DNA of 64,000 bases from Bacilli bacterium. GTDB taxonomy: Bacteria > Bacillota_I > Bacilli_A > RF39 > UBA660. The DNA lies in the NCBI GenBank assembly GCA_900752905.1, contig CAADWX010000011.1, positions 62,001 to 126,000 of the forward strand, read 5' to 3'. Below the pieces are notes generated by a model, which was not told the DNA's origin, made no database searches, and saw nothing but the letters and a program-made list of their open reading frames with translations. Below are positions 33,105 to 41,452 of this stretch, piece by piece; within the stretch, counting starts at the first letter, position 1, and each line of letters begins with the position of its first letter. A program made the position numbers and the translations under genes.

Positions 33105-33550
33105 ATACATTCTACATAAGTGTCATTTAAACATTTGATACAGCAGCAGCAATTTAAATTCATTGTGAAGAATGAGTTAGTTGCTACATAAGGTATAGTT
33201 GCACTTTCTGATACATCAGGATTGTTAGCAAGTACTCTGAATGTTGCACAATTTCCATCAACTTTTTCTACTCTAAATACTGTTGAACATGTATCTGATG
33301 TAGTTCCAACACCACAACTTGTATTATCTTTTGTAGTTGGCATACTCCAAGGTAGCCCATTTCCGCAACAAGTGTATAACATAATTGGTCTTGTATTGCA
33401 ACTTAAGCATACAGCACTGTTACCTAAAAATCCTCTATCACATGTATCTAAACAACTATCACCACAATTGGCATTTTGTTGAAGAATGCATATAACAGTT
33501 AATATTTCAGAAATACAATTTGATTCTGAATTATTATCATTGTTACACAT
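33101..33550 (-). CDS. CotY/CotZ-family spore coat protein
   Basis: 149 aa with about 20 Cys residues. The tail matches the family: TVFRVEKVDGNCATFRVLAN, then NSFFTMNLNCCCCIKCLND. In Bacillus these proteins assemble the disulfide-linked crust or exosporium base. The N-terminal half contains CDRGFLGNSAVCLSCNTRPI in place of the usual CYTNLL-type segment. ATG 33550 has GGGGTGGAT just upstream and is preferred over an upstream start. With sspI and the YutH-like gene it forms a loose spore-gene neighbourhood. Confidence 0.82.
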   Translation of the reverse strand: MCNNDNNSESNCISEILTVICILQQNANCGDSCLDTCDRGFLGNSAVCLSCNTRPIMLYTCCGNGLPWSMPTTKDNTSCGVGTTSDTCSTVFRVEKVDGNCATFRVLANNPDVSESATIPYVATNSFFTMNLNCCCCIKCLNDTYVECI

Positions 33551-33638
33551 ATAATCCACCCCTTCTTTTATTTTCAATATAACATATTCAATATAGAAAA
33601 AAAGGTGTGATATAAAAACCTAGTAAAGAAAAAAGAAG

Positions 33639-33866
33639 TTAAACTTCTTCTGCTTCTTCAACTTTTTCTATTTTTATAGCGTCAGTTGGGCATCCTTCTA
33701 TAGCGTCTTTAACTTCTTCTTTTTTTTCTTCATTTAATTCATCAAAATTATTTTCTATAGCAGATGCAAGACCATCATCATTAAAATCAAATATCTCACT
33801 ATTTGTAAGACCAACGCATGCTCCACATCCTATACATTTATTTTGATCAACTTCTATTTTTTTCAT
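33639..33866 (-). CDS. Ferredoxin, single [4Fe-4S] cluster
   Basis: 75 aa acidic protein. Cluster ligands are CIGCGAC near residues 11-17 plus a distant Cys-Pro (EGCPTDAIKI, near residue 58), the pattern of monocluster ferredoxins of Firmicutes such as B. subtilis Fer. AAAGGAGG precedes the ATG. Soluble electron carrier; its partners are not encoded next to it. Confidence 0.93.
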   Translation of the reverse strand: MKKIEVDQNKCIGCGACVGLTNSEIFDFNDDGLASAIENNFDELNEEKKEEVKDAIEGCPTDAIKIEKVEEAEEV

Positions 33867-33970
33867 TGTTGTTCCTCCTTTTAAATAATTATAGATAAAA
33901 AAATATATAAAAGCAATAAATCAGTTTAAAAAAAATGTGATTTGTGGTATTATGTAAATAGGTGATAGCT

Positions 33971-34747
33971 ATGTCTAGAATGGATCGATATTATAAAAAT
34001 AATACTTATGAAAATAAAAGAAGTAGGATGAATCAAGAGTTATATAGAAGTATTTATAGTACAGATGAATATTCTAATATTGAAGGTATAGCTACTATGG
34101 ATAAAACAAATGAAATTGATCTTTCTAAAATAAAAGGAATGCTTAAAAGCAGAGAAGAATTTAATAGTCAAAAAGAATATAGACAATTATTTAAAAAAGT
34201 AGATGAACCTGTTTTAAAAGAGGAAGTTAAGAGTGAATCAGATGAAAAAAATTTTGATATTAGAGATATTTTAGAAAAAGTAAAAAATCAGAAACAAGAA
34301 GATGAAAAGTATAGAAGCGTAGATAATACTAACTATAATTTACTAAAAGAGTTAAAGATTCAGGATAGAAAAAGAGAGATAGAAGAAAATCAAACAGAAC
34401 TTAAGGAGTTAGTTGATACAATAACTAATACAAAAGCTTTAAATAAAATGGATGATTCTGAATTGAGTTTAAGTGTTTTTGATGATTTAAAGGCAAGTGA
34501 ACATACTATTGCTAATAGCAAGTCTATTCAAAAGATATTAGATGAAGCAAAGAATGAATCTAAAACTAATGAAATGAGTAATTCTTTTTATACTAAGAGT
34601 TTAAATTTTAGTAAGAAAGATTTACAAGAATATGAAGATTCAAAAGAAGAAAAAAAGAAAAAAAGAAAGATTAAAATACTTGTAGCGTGTATTTTACTTA
34701 TTAGTTTATCAGCTATTGCTTTTATGTTATATAAATTTATATTTTAA
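33971..34747 (+). CDS. Hypothetical tail-anchored protein
   Basis: 258 aa. Mostly charged and helical, with coiled-coil-like stretches (YNLLKELKIQDRKREIEENQ; LEKVKNQKQEDEKYR). It ends in KKKRKIKILVACILLISLSA, a basic stretch followed by a single membrane helix that runs to the C-terminus, so the protein is anchored with its N-terminus inside. ATG 33971 follows GGTGAT by 4 bases; GTG 33962 lies in that site. No family recognised; the shape suits a divisome or envelope adaptor, but that is only inference. Confidence 0.55.
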   Translation: MSRMDRYYKNNTYENKRSRMNQELYRSIYSTDEYSNIEGIATMDKTNEIDLSKIKGMLKSREEFNSQKEYRQLFKKVDEPVLKEEVKSESDEKNFDIRDILEKVKNQKQEDEKYRSVDNTNYNLLKELKIQDRKREIEENQTELKELVDTITNTKALNKMDDSELSLSVFDDLKASEHTIANSKSIQKILDEAKNESKTNEMSNSFYTKSLNFSKKDLQEYEDSKEEKKKKRKIKILVACILLISLSAIAFMLYKFIF

Positions 34748-34771
34748 GATTCATTTAGAATCTTTTTTTTC
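34746..34771 (+). terminator. Terminator
   Basis: AAGATTC, loop ATTTA, GAATCTT with eight T following. Confidence 0.8.
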
Positions 34772-34785
34772 TAAGGAGGTAAAAT

Positions 34786-35979
34786 ATGCAATATAAAATA
34801 GAAAAATTAGATAACTTTGGAAGAGGAATAAGTCATATTAATAATAAGATAGTTTTTATTTCAAATGCGTTGGAAGATGAAGTAGTAGATGCTACAACAA
34901 CTTATTCAAATAAGAAGTTTGATGAAGCCAAAGTTAATGAAATTATTGAAGTATCCAGAATGAGAATAAAACCCATATGCCCTTATTTTGATATATGTGG
35001 TGGATGTAATTTACTTCATATGAATTATGATGATCAATTAAAATTTAAATATAATAAAGTTAAAGATATAATTTTTAAATACTTGAAAGAAAATATTAAA
35101 GTTAATGATGTAATTTATTCTAATCAATTTAATTATAGAAATAAAGCCTCTTTTGAGGTTAAAGAAAAATTGTGCTATAAAATGAGAAAGTCAACTAATT
35201 TAGTAGATATTAATTATTGTTATTTACTTGATAAGAATATAAATGATATTGTTCATGTATTAAATAACCTAAATTTAAAAAATATAAATAATATAACAAT
35301 AAGAACTGGTGAAGAAGATATTATGGTTATTATAAGTGGTAATCCTACTCAAGAAATAATTGATGCTTTAAAAGAAAAAGCAAGATCAATTTATGTAAAT
35401 GATAAACTTGTTTATGGTAGAAGCAATATTGTATCAAAAATTGGTAATTATGAATTTTTTGTTTCAGATAAATCTTTTTTTCAAGTTAATAAATATAATG
35501 TAAAAAATTTATATGATAAAGTTTTAGAATATGCTGAATTAACTGGTAATGAAAATATACTTGATTTATATTGCGGTACAGGTACTATAGGTATTTATTT
35601 AAGTAAGTATGCTAAAAGTGTAATTGGAATAGAAGTTAATGAACAAGCTATTTTTGATGCAAATGTAAATAAGAATAAAAATAATATAGAAAATATATCT
35701 TTTATATGTGATACTACATCTAATATAAATAATATAGTTAATAATGATTTTGATGTGATTATAGTTGATCCTCCAAGAAGTGGATTAGATAAAAATACAA
35801 TTAACTTTTTGATAAATAGTAAGGCAAAAAGAGTAGTTTATGTCTCTTGTGATATTATGACTTTAGTAAGAGATTTAAATATTCTAAAACAAGATTATGA
35901 TATAAGAGAAATAACTCCTGTAGATATGTTTCCAAATACATATCACGTTGAGACTGTTTGTATTTTAGAAAGAAAATAA
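34786..35979 (+). CDS. rlmCD: 23S rRNA (uracil-5-)-methyltransferase, RlmCD/RumA family
   Basis: 397 aa. An N-terminal TRAM-like region, then cluster Cys in CPYFDICGGCNLLH (with one more Cys beyond), then the SAM methyltransferase: ILDLYCGTGTIGIYLSKYA, IIVDPPRSGLD and YVSCDIMTLVRDL, whose Cys is the catalytic nucleophile. It methylates U747 and/or U1939 of 23S rRNA; which one cannot be told. AAGGAGG lies 6 bases before the ATG. Shorter than typical (about 450 aa) but complete. Confidence 0.92.
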   Translation: MQYKIEKLDNFGRGISHINNKIVFISNALEDEVVDATTTYSNKKFDEAKVNEIIEVSRMRIKPICPYFDICGGCNLLHMNYDDQLKFKYNKVKDIIFKYLKENIKVNDVIYSNQFNYRNKASFEVKEKLCYKMRKSTNLVDINYCYLLDKNINDIVHVLNNLNLKNINNITIRTGEEDIMVIISGNPTQEIIDALKEKARSIYVNDKLVYGRSNIVSKIGNYEFFVSDKSFFQVNKYNVKNLYDKVLEYAELTGNENILDLYCGTGTIGIYLSKYAKSVIGIEVNEQAIFDANVNKNKNNIENISFICDTTSNINNIVNNDFDVIIVDPPRSGLDKNTINFLINSKAKRVVYVSCDIMTLVRDLNILKQDYDIREITPVDMFPNTYHVETVCILERK

Positions 35980-36075
35980 TTTAAATATATTAATTAAGTT
36001 GCTAAGTATTAATATGACAATTTGGTCGACTAGAGTTTATAAGATTAAGTAACTGATCTTATATGCATGCATGCG

Positions 36076-36110
36076 GAGATATACTAATTATTTAGTATAT
36101 CTCTTTTTTT
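36076..36110 (+). terminator. Strong terminator
   Basis: GAGATATACTAA, loop TTAT, TTAGTATATCTC, then seven T. It separates rlmCD from the ORF6N pseudogene. A TGCATGCATGC repeat lies directly before it. Confidence 0.9.
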
Positions 36111-36124
36111 ATAAGGAGGAAAAT

Positions 36125-36824
36125 ATGAATGAAATATTAGAAAAAGAAAATAAAATTGAAAATATGATTTATGAAATTAGAGGAGTAGAAGTAATGTTAG
36201 ATTCTGATTTAGCAATGTTGTACGAATGTAAAAATGGAACTAAAGATATAAATAAAACTGTAAAAAGAAATATTAATAGATTTCCTGAAGATTTTTATTT
36301 TCAATTAAGTGAAAAAGAGTTAAATGATTTAAGGTTCCAAAATGGAACCTTAGAAATAAAAGGACAAGGTCAATTTAGTAAATATTTACCTCATGTATTT
36401 ACTGAACAAGGAGTAGCAATGCTATCGTCTGTACTAAAAACTGATATTGCTACTGATATGAGTATTAAAATTATAAGGAATTTTGTATATATGAGAAAAT
36501 ATTTATCAGAAAATAATAATAGATAATTATTCTAATAAAGATAAAGAACTTTTCGATATATTAAGAAATATAAATAAAAAAATAATAATTATATCTAAAA
36601 ATATAGATGAATTATTAGTGAAAAAATATAAATCTCAATATAAAAATATAGAATTTATAAATACAAATCCATTTCATGATAAATATATTATTTTAGATAG
36701 AAGTATCGTATATAGTAGTGGAATGTCTTTAAAAGATATAGGGAAAAGTTATAGTTATATAAACCTGGAAAAAGAAGAAATATTTATTCAAGAATTATTA
36801 AAAAGACTTAATGATGTGTTATAA
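36125..36824 (+). pseudogene. ORF6N-domain protein, broken by internal deletion and frame change
   Basis: The first frame (36125-36526, ATG after AAGGAGG) is an ORF6N domain: MIYEIRGVEVMLDSDLAMLY, VKRNINRFPEDFYFQL, HVFTEQGVAMLSSVL, NFVYMRKYL. It stops early at TAA 36524-36526. A second frame, open from about 36515 through 36824, reads the C-terminal part of the same family: KKIIIISKNIDELL, FINTNPFHDKYIILDR, GMSLKDIGKSYSYI. Full-length proteins of this kind have about 130 more residues between. The gene is therefore a deletion derivative. ORF6N proteins are phage-type anti-repressors or of unknown role. Confidence 0.75.
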
Positions 36825-36952
36825 TTGGAATGGAATAAATATAAATTAAGACTTATTTATCAAAAAAATAAAGATAAATAGAAATTTGTAGAGTGTGTTT
36901 TAAGTAATACGTCGAAAAAAATTTAAATGAAGATGAGGAAGTAGGTGAAAAA

Positions 36953-37807
36953 GTGATAAATAAAATAAAAATAGATGAGGCGTTTGAGTTTTATAATATA
37001 GATAAAATATATAAAGAAAAAAGTTATAGATGTGCTGAAGAGATAAATCAAAATGATGATTATAAAAAATCATTTAACGATGTATATAAAATTTTATATT
37101 GTTGTGATTTTTCTAAAATAGAAGAACTATGGCAAATAAAAGATGTAAATGAATTATTTGTAAATAACATAAATCCATTTGTAACTAATTTAATGATAAT
37201 ATTGGGTTATGAAACTCATAAAAATAATATGAATAAATATGGATTTGATATAAAGCAAGTTGAAATTCATAAAAATAGAGTAAAAGAATGTTTTGAAAAT
37301 GATTTAATATATAGAAAGCATAATGGTGTAAGAATATCACAAATGCTATGGGCTGTGTATTTCATAAAAGTTAGAATTATAGAAATAGGAAGATTGCAAT
37401 ATGAGTATGAATATACAAAAAACAATGTTTCTATAATAAAGATTCACATACCAAAGGGTAAAAAATTAAATCTAATGGAAGTCAAAGATTCAATAAAAAA
37501 ATCAGAAACTGAATTAAAAAGTATATTTAAACTAGATGAAACTAAATATATCTGTAATTCTTGGTTATTAAGTAATCAAATTTATAGTATACTTGATAAA
37601 AATTCAAATATTTCACTTTTTCATAATTTATTTGATATTAAAGATGGTGAAGACTGTATTGATGATATTATGAATTTTGTGTACGGAATAAATATGTGTA
37701 ATGATTATAATATATTATCTGAACAGACAATATTACAAAGAAAAATAAAGGAAAAAATATTAAAAGGAGAAAAGTTTTATTTAGGATTAGGTGTTTTAAA
37801 GAAATAA
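36953..37807 (+). CDS. GNAT-like acyltransferase (NAT_N/GNAT_C family)
   Basis: 284 aa. The C-terminal half has the GNAT_C pattern: RIIEIGRLQYEYE, then IKIHIPKGKKLNLMEVKDS, then YICNSWLLSNQIYSILDKNS and NISLFHNLF. The N-terminal half is helical, as in the paired NAT_N domain. These acyltransferase-like proteins are common in gut Firmicutes; their substrate is unknown. GTG 36953 follows AGGTGA by 4 bases. No operon partner. Confidence 0.75.
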   Translation: MINKIKIDEAFEFYNIDKIYKEKSYRCAEEINQNDDYKKSFNDVYKILYCCDFSKIEELWQIKDVNELFVNNINPFVTNLMIILGYETHKNNMNKYGFDIKQVEIHKNRVKECFENDLIYRKHNGVRISQMLWAVYFIKVRIIEIGRLQYEYEYTKNNVSIIKIHIPKGKKLNLMEVKDSIKKSETELKSIFKLDETKYICNSWLLSNQIYSILDKNSNISLFHNLFDIKDGEDCIDDIMNFVYGINMCNDYNILSEQTILQRKIKEKILKGEKFYLGLGVLKK

Positions 37808-38073
37808 CTAATATTTAATTATTCTTAGATTGAAAAAGATTAGAAAAGAAGTTGTTTTATAACGAATATCAAATAGAAAAAGAAAATGATAAAAAATAAT
37901 ATTTATTCTTTTAAAGCAACAATAACTGAATGTTCATAATTATATTATTAGTAAACTATACACAATATATTTTATAAAATATATTTTTTTATGTAAACTT
38001 TAAAGTCTATGTTTTAAAGTTGTAGAAATTAATAATCTCTTTATGATAAAATTATCATATGGGAGAAGTTATT
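37808..38073 (+). other. Intergenic stretch with a terminator-like palindrome
   Basis: 266 AT-rich bases without a credible gene. A perfect 22-base palindrome (37964-37985, AATATATTTTA and its complement) followed by T looks like a terminator. A weak promoter (TTGTAG 38020, TATGAT 38042) may serve the next gene. Confidence 0.5.
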
Positions 38074-38712
38074 ATGAAGGAGAAGTTAAAAAAATATATT
38101 AATACTGATTATAAATTTGATAAGTTAGAAATGACTGGAATAATATGTTTAATTATTGTTATATCCGGTATATTTGGTTTTTTATATGAATTTATATTTT
38201 ATTATTTTAATGGTGGTATGAAAGAATTTTATTGGAGAGGTGGTAATTTTTTACCTTGGATTAATATTTATGCTACAGGATCTATTATGATATATATATT
38301 TACTTATAGATATAGAAAAAATCCATTTAAAGTTTTTTTAATTAGTTTTATATCTACTGGAATACTTGAATATTTTTCTGGACTTGGAATGTATATTTTT
38401 GGTGATGGTATTAGATGTTGGGATTATAATCAAGAAATATTAAATTTTGGTAATATAGATGGTTTTATATGTTTGAGAAGTGTCCTTTTCTTTGGTATAT
38501 CTTCTTTATTACTTATATATATAATTGTACCATTATGCTATTATTTAGCTCGTCATATGAATAGAAAAGTATTTTTAACAATAAGTATTACTTTATGTTC
38601 TATTATAATGATTGATGAATTATATAATTTGATTTTTGCTAGGGTATTTAGTTTACCAAGAGCATCTACTATCTATAAAAAGCTGGGGTTTAAATATGTA
38701 TACTTTAAATGA
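38074..38712 (+). CDS. CmpB-family (putative ABC permease) membrane protein
   Basis: 212 aa with about six membrane helices. VISGIFGFLYEFIFYYFNGG, STGILEYFSGLGMYIFG and CWDYNQEILNFGNIDGFIC carry the pattern of the ABC_trans_CmpB family (PF06541 type), conserved in gut Firmicutes and named permease without firm proof. No ATPase gene accompanies it. ATG 38074 has GGGAGAAG 5 bases upstream; an upstream ATG at 38059 overlaps that site. Confidence 0.75.
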   Translation: MKEKLKKYINTDYKFDKLEMTGIICLIIVISGIFGFLYEFIFYYFNGGMKEFYWRGGNFLPWINIYATGSIMIYIFTYRYRKNPFKVFLISFISTGILEYFSGLGMYIFGDGIRCWDYNQEILNFGNIDGFICLRSVLFFGISSLLLIYIIVPLCYYLARHMNRKVFLTISITLCSIIMIDELYNLIFARVFSLPRASTIYKKLGFKYVYFK

Positions 38713-39058
38713 TATAAATTTTATTTTGGAAAAGTTATCTAAATCAAAATTTAGAAGTAGTTTTCATTTAAAAGAAAAAGAATTACTTTATATTAAAAAT
38801 AAGGGTTTTGATATTATAGAAAAACATGCTTTTGATTTTATTGATAAGAGACTAAAACCATGTAATTTAAAAAATGATGGATCTCAAACACCTTATCATG
38901 GACATCCTGTATTTGTGGCTCAACATGCTACTGCAACATGCTGTAGAGGATGTTTAAATAAATGGTATAAAATTCCAAAAGATAGAAATTTAAATAATGA
39001 AGAGGTAAATTTTATTATAAAACTTATAATGAGTTGGATAAAAAAAGAATATAAATAA
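38696..39058 (+). CDS. DUF4186 protein
   Basis: 120 aa. NDGSQTPYHGHPVFVAQHATATCCRGC is the hallmark of DUF4186: several His and three Cys in a tight cluster that could hold a metal. The rest is helical (FRSSFHLKEKELLYIKNKGF; VNFIIKLIMSWIKKEYK). Biochemical function unknown. ATG 38696 lies inside the end of the CmpB gene (17-base overlap), so the two are translated together. Confidence 0.82.
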   Translation: MYTLNDINFILEKLSKSKFRSSFHLKEKELLYIKNKGFDIIEKHAFDFIDKRLKPCNLKNDGSQTPYHGHPVFVAQHATATCCRGCLNKWYKIPKDRNLNNEEVNFIIKLIMSWIKKEYK

Positions 39059-39124
39059 TTTAAAATTTACTTTAGTTTTATTACTTCTTGTTGTATACTA
39101 ATATTAGAATAGAGGTTGATATTT

Positions 39125-40693
39125 GTGATACTTAGAAAACCATATGCTTTTTTAATTAAAAATTTTAAAATTATTCATTTTATTTTAAGTGTATTGATGT
39201 CAATTATAATATATAAATTTACTAATATATTATCTTTTTTTAATGAGTATTTAGCATCTAAACCTAGTGTTATAAATAAAAATGTTGCTTTATCTCTTTA
39301 TCCTAAATCAATTGTAATATATATGGTTATTGTACTTGTATTTGCTATAATAATAATGAGTTTAATGCAGTGGAAAAAGAAGCCAATAACATTTTATTCA
39401 TATTTAATATTTACAATAATAGGATCTGGTGCCATACTTTTTTATTCTTATAATATTGTTCTAACTCTTGAAGAGGGATTAGTTGCTGTAAAAAATCTTA
39501 GAATGGTTAGGGATTTATGTGTTGTTTCGATAATTGCAGAATCTTTATCTTTAATTATATTAATTGTAAGAGCAATGGGTTTTGATGTAAAAAAATTTGA
39601 TTTTGGAAAAGAAATGCTTAAAGTAAATGATTCAGATAGAGAAGAATTTGAATTTGATGTTTCTTTTGATTCTGATAAATTTAAAAGAAATTTTAGAAGA
39701 AATTTAAGGAATATTAAATATACGTATAAAGAAAATAAATTATTAATTAATTTAGTACTTGGTGTTGTATTTGCAGTTATATGTGCGATTATATATATAA
39801 ATATTAATATATATAATAAAAAATATGATGAAAATACAACTGTTAGTGTAGATGGATTTACTTTTGGTATTACTTCTAGTTCCTACACTAAGTTTGATAA
39901 TAGAGGAAATATAATGTCTGATGATAGCAGTTATATTATTACTAATTTGAAAATAAAATCAAACATAGATGATTCTAAAAGTATTGATATTAATAATTTT
40001 AAATTGTATATTGATAAAAAAGAATATGATATAAGTAATAATAAAAAATTATTTGATTTAGGTAAAATTTATACTAATCAAAATATTAGTAAAAATTTTG
40101 AGTCTTATATATTGATATTTGAAATACCTAATGAAGAATTAGATAAAAAAATAACTTTATTATATAAAGCTAATAGTGGTAAAAATATTAAATTTAAGAT
40201 TAGTGCTGAAAACATAGATAAAAAAGATGAGATTAATGAATATAAGCTAAATGATACTATTGATTTTAAGGATAGTTTAATAGATGGTACAAAATTAATA
40301 TTTAATGGGTATGATGTACAAGATAAATTTAAAGTGGAATATAATTTTTGTATAAACAATAATTGTAATGATAGTTATGAATATATTTATAGAACATTAA
40401 CTGGTAATTATGATAAGACAATTTTAAAATTAAATTACGTATATGAAACTGGATCAAGAAAAATTGATGGGGTTGATAATATATATTCATTGATTAATAA
40501 AATGGCAATTATTAATTATAGTATTGGTAATAATACATATACAAATGCTATAGGATTAAAAGAAATAAAGCCAAATAATGTGTTATTAAGTAAAACTTTA
40601 TTTTTAGAAGTGGATGAAAATATTAAGAATGCAGATAGTATTACTATAAGTTTTAGATTAAGAAATAAAGTGTATAATTATAAACTTAAATAA
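39125..40693 (+). CDS. Membrane protein with large outer domain, first gene of the Tad/T4SS region
   Basis: 522 aa. Three membrane helices in the N-terminal third (IIHFILSVLMSIIIYKFTNI; SIVIYMVIVLVFAIIIMSL; YSYLIFTIIGSGAILFY), another pair near 125-145, then a basic linker (FKRNFRRNLRNIKYTYKENK) and a further helix (LVLGVVFAVICAIIYI). An extracytoplasmic beta-rich domain of about 290 residues follows (VSVDGFTFGITSSSY, YIITNLKIKSNIDDSKSI), similar in style to DUF4352 domains. GTG 39125 follows GAGGT by 7 bases; TTG 39116 is the alternative. Its own terminator follows, so it is a separate unit. Confidence 0.6.
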   Translation: MILRKPYAFLIKNFKIIHFILSVLMSIIIYKFTNILSFFNEYLASKPSVINKNVALSLYPKSIVIYMVIVLVFAIIIMSLMQWKKKPITFYSYLIFTIIGSGAILFYSYNIVLTLEEGLVAVKNLRMVRDLCVVSIIAESLSLIILIVRAMGFDVKKFDFGKEMLKVNDSDREEFEFDVSFDSDKFKRNFRRNLRNIKYTYKENKLLINLVLGVVFAVICAIIYININIYNKKYDENTTVSVDGFTFGITSSSYTKFDNRGNIMSDDSSYIITNLKIKSNIDDSKSIDINNFKLYIDKKEYDISNNKKLFDLGKIYTNQNISKNFESYILIFEIPNEELDKKITLLYKANSGKNIKFKISAENIDKKDEINEYKLNDTIDFKDSLIDGTKLIFNGYDVQDKFKVEYNFCINNNCNDSYEYIYRTLTGNYDKTILKLNYVYETGSRKIDGVDNIYSLINKMAIINYSIGNNTYTNAIGLKEIKPNNVLLSKTLFLEVDENIKNADSITISFRLRNKVYNYKLK

Positions 40694-40696
40694 TTA

Positions 40697-40722
40697 TAGG
40701 AAGAGTAAATTCTTCCTTTTTG
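40697..40722 (+). terminator. Terminator
   Basis: AGGAAGA, short loop, TCTTCCT followed by five T. Confidence 0.75.
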
Positions 40723-40752
40723 TGTAAAATAATATAAACTAGTTATATTTTC

Positions 40753-40782
40753 TTGAAAAAATAAAAAAATATATGCTATAAT
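40753..40782 (+). promoter_or_regulatory. Main promoter of the Tad/T4SS locus
   Basis: TTGAAA at 40753-40758, TATAAT at 40777-40782, spacer 18. It precedes the secreted-protein genes and the cpaB-tadABC run, in which gaps are short. Confidence 0.7.
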
Positions 40783-40805
40783 TTAGAAGATAGTAGGTGG
40801 ATAAG

Positions 40806-41438
40806 ATGAAAAAATGTTTTACTTATGTATTTATGTTGTTTTTACTTATTGTGTTACCTATAAAAGTAAATGCTATATGTGATAATTCTAGAAAAACTGA
40901 ATTACAAAAAATAGCAGCTAATATTACTTATGGTTATGATTATATAAAAGAAAATGATACATTTAATATAACTATAACTAATTTAAATCCAAATATTTAT
41001 ATTGATGATAATGGTAAAATATATAAATATGCTAATTCTAATGAATTAACTATTGGGGGATATAAACCAGGAGATAATATAAGATTATATGTATATGACA
41101 CTGAATATTGTAATGCTTCAGCACTTAATATTCTATATATAAATTTACCAGTAAAAAATAAATATTATGGTACAGAAATTTGTTCAGATACTCAGGAATA
41201 TAATTTGTGTCAAATGTGGACAAATAATAATTTAACAGAAAAAGAAATGAGAGAAAAAATTGATAATTATAAACGTATCGATAATGTAGATGATAAAACA
41301 GAACAAATTGAGGCAAAGAATTATGCATTAGAATTATTAATTGATATATATATAAAATATTATTTTATTATATTGCCATTGATAATAATAATATGTGTAT
41401 TTTCTATATATAAATTATCTAAAAAAACAAGCTTGTAG
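40806..41438 (+). CDS. Secreted, C-terminally anchored protein of the Tad/T4SS locus
   Basis: 210 aa. Signal peptide MKKCFTYVFMLFLLIVLPIK with a cleavage site after VNA. The outer part has a beta-sandwich-like domain (ITYGYDYIKENDTFNITITN; IGGYKPGDNIRLYVYD) with four Cys, a helical stretch, and a C-terminal membrane helix with a basic end (YFIILPLIIIICVFSIYKLS). ATG 40806 follows AGGTGGAT; GTG 40797 lies in that site. It precedes the 1001-aa protein by 14 bases. No family recognised. Confidence 0.65.
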   Translation: MKKCFTYVFMLFLLIVLPIKVNAICDNSRKTELQKIAANITYGYDYIKENDTFNITITNLNPNIYIDDNGKIYKYANSNELTIGGYKPGDNIRLYVYDTEYCNASALNILYINLPVKNKYYGTEICSDTQEYNLCQMWTNNNLTEKEMREKIDNYKRIDNVDDKTEQIEAKNYALELLIDIYIKYYFIILPLIIIICVFSIYKLSKKTSL

Positions 41439-41452
41439 GAGGTAGTAATTGT

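Noticed and set aside
33222..33482. Plus-strand frame opposite the coat gene
   Set aside because: Shadow of the Cys-rich CotY/CotZ-like gene, with no ribosome site.
36618..36824. Independent 68-aa gene
   Set aside because: It has no ribosome site and reads as the C-terminal part of the broken ORF6N gene.
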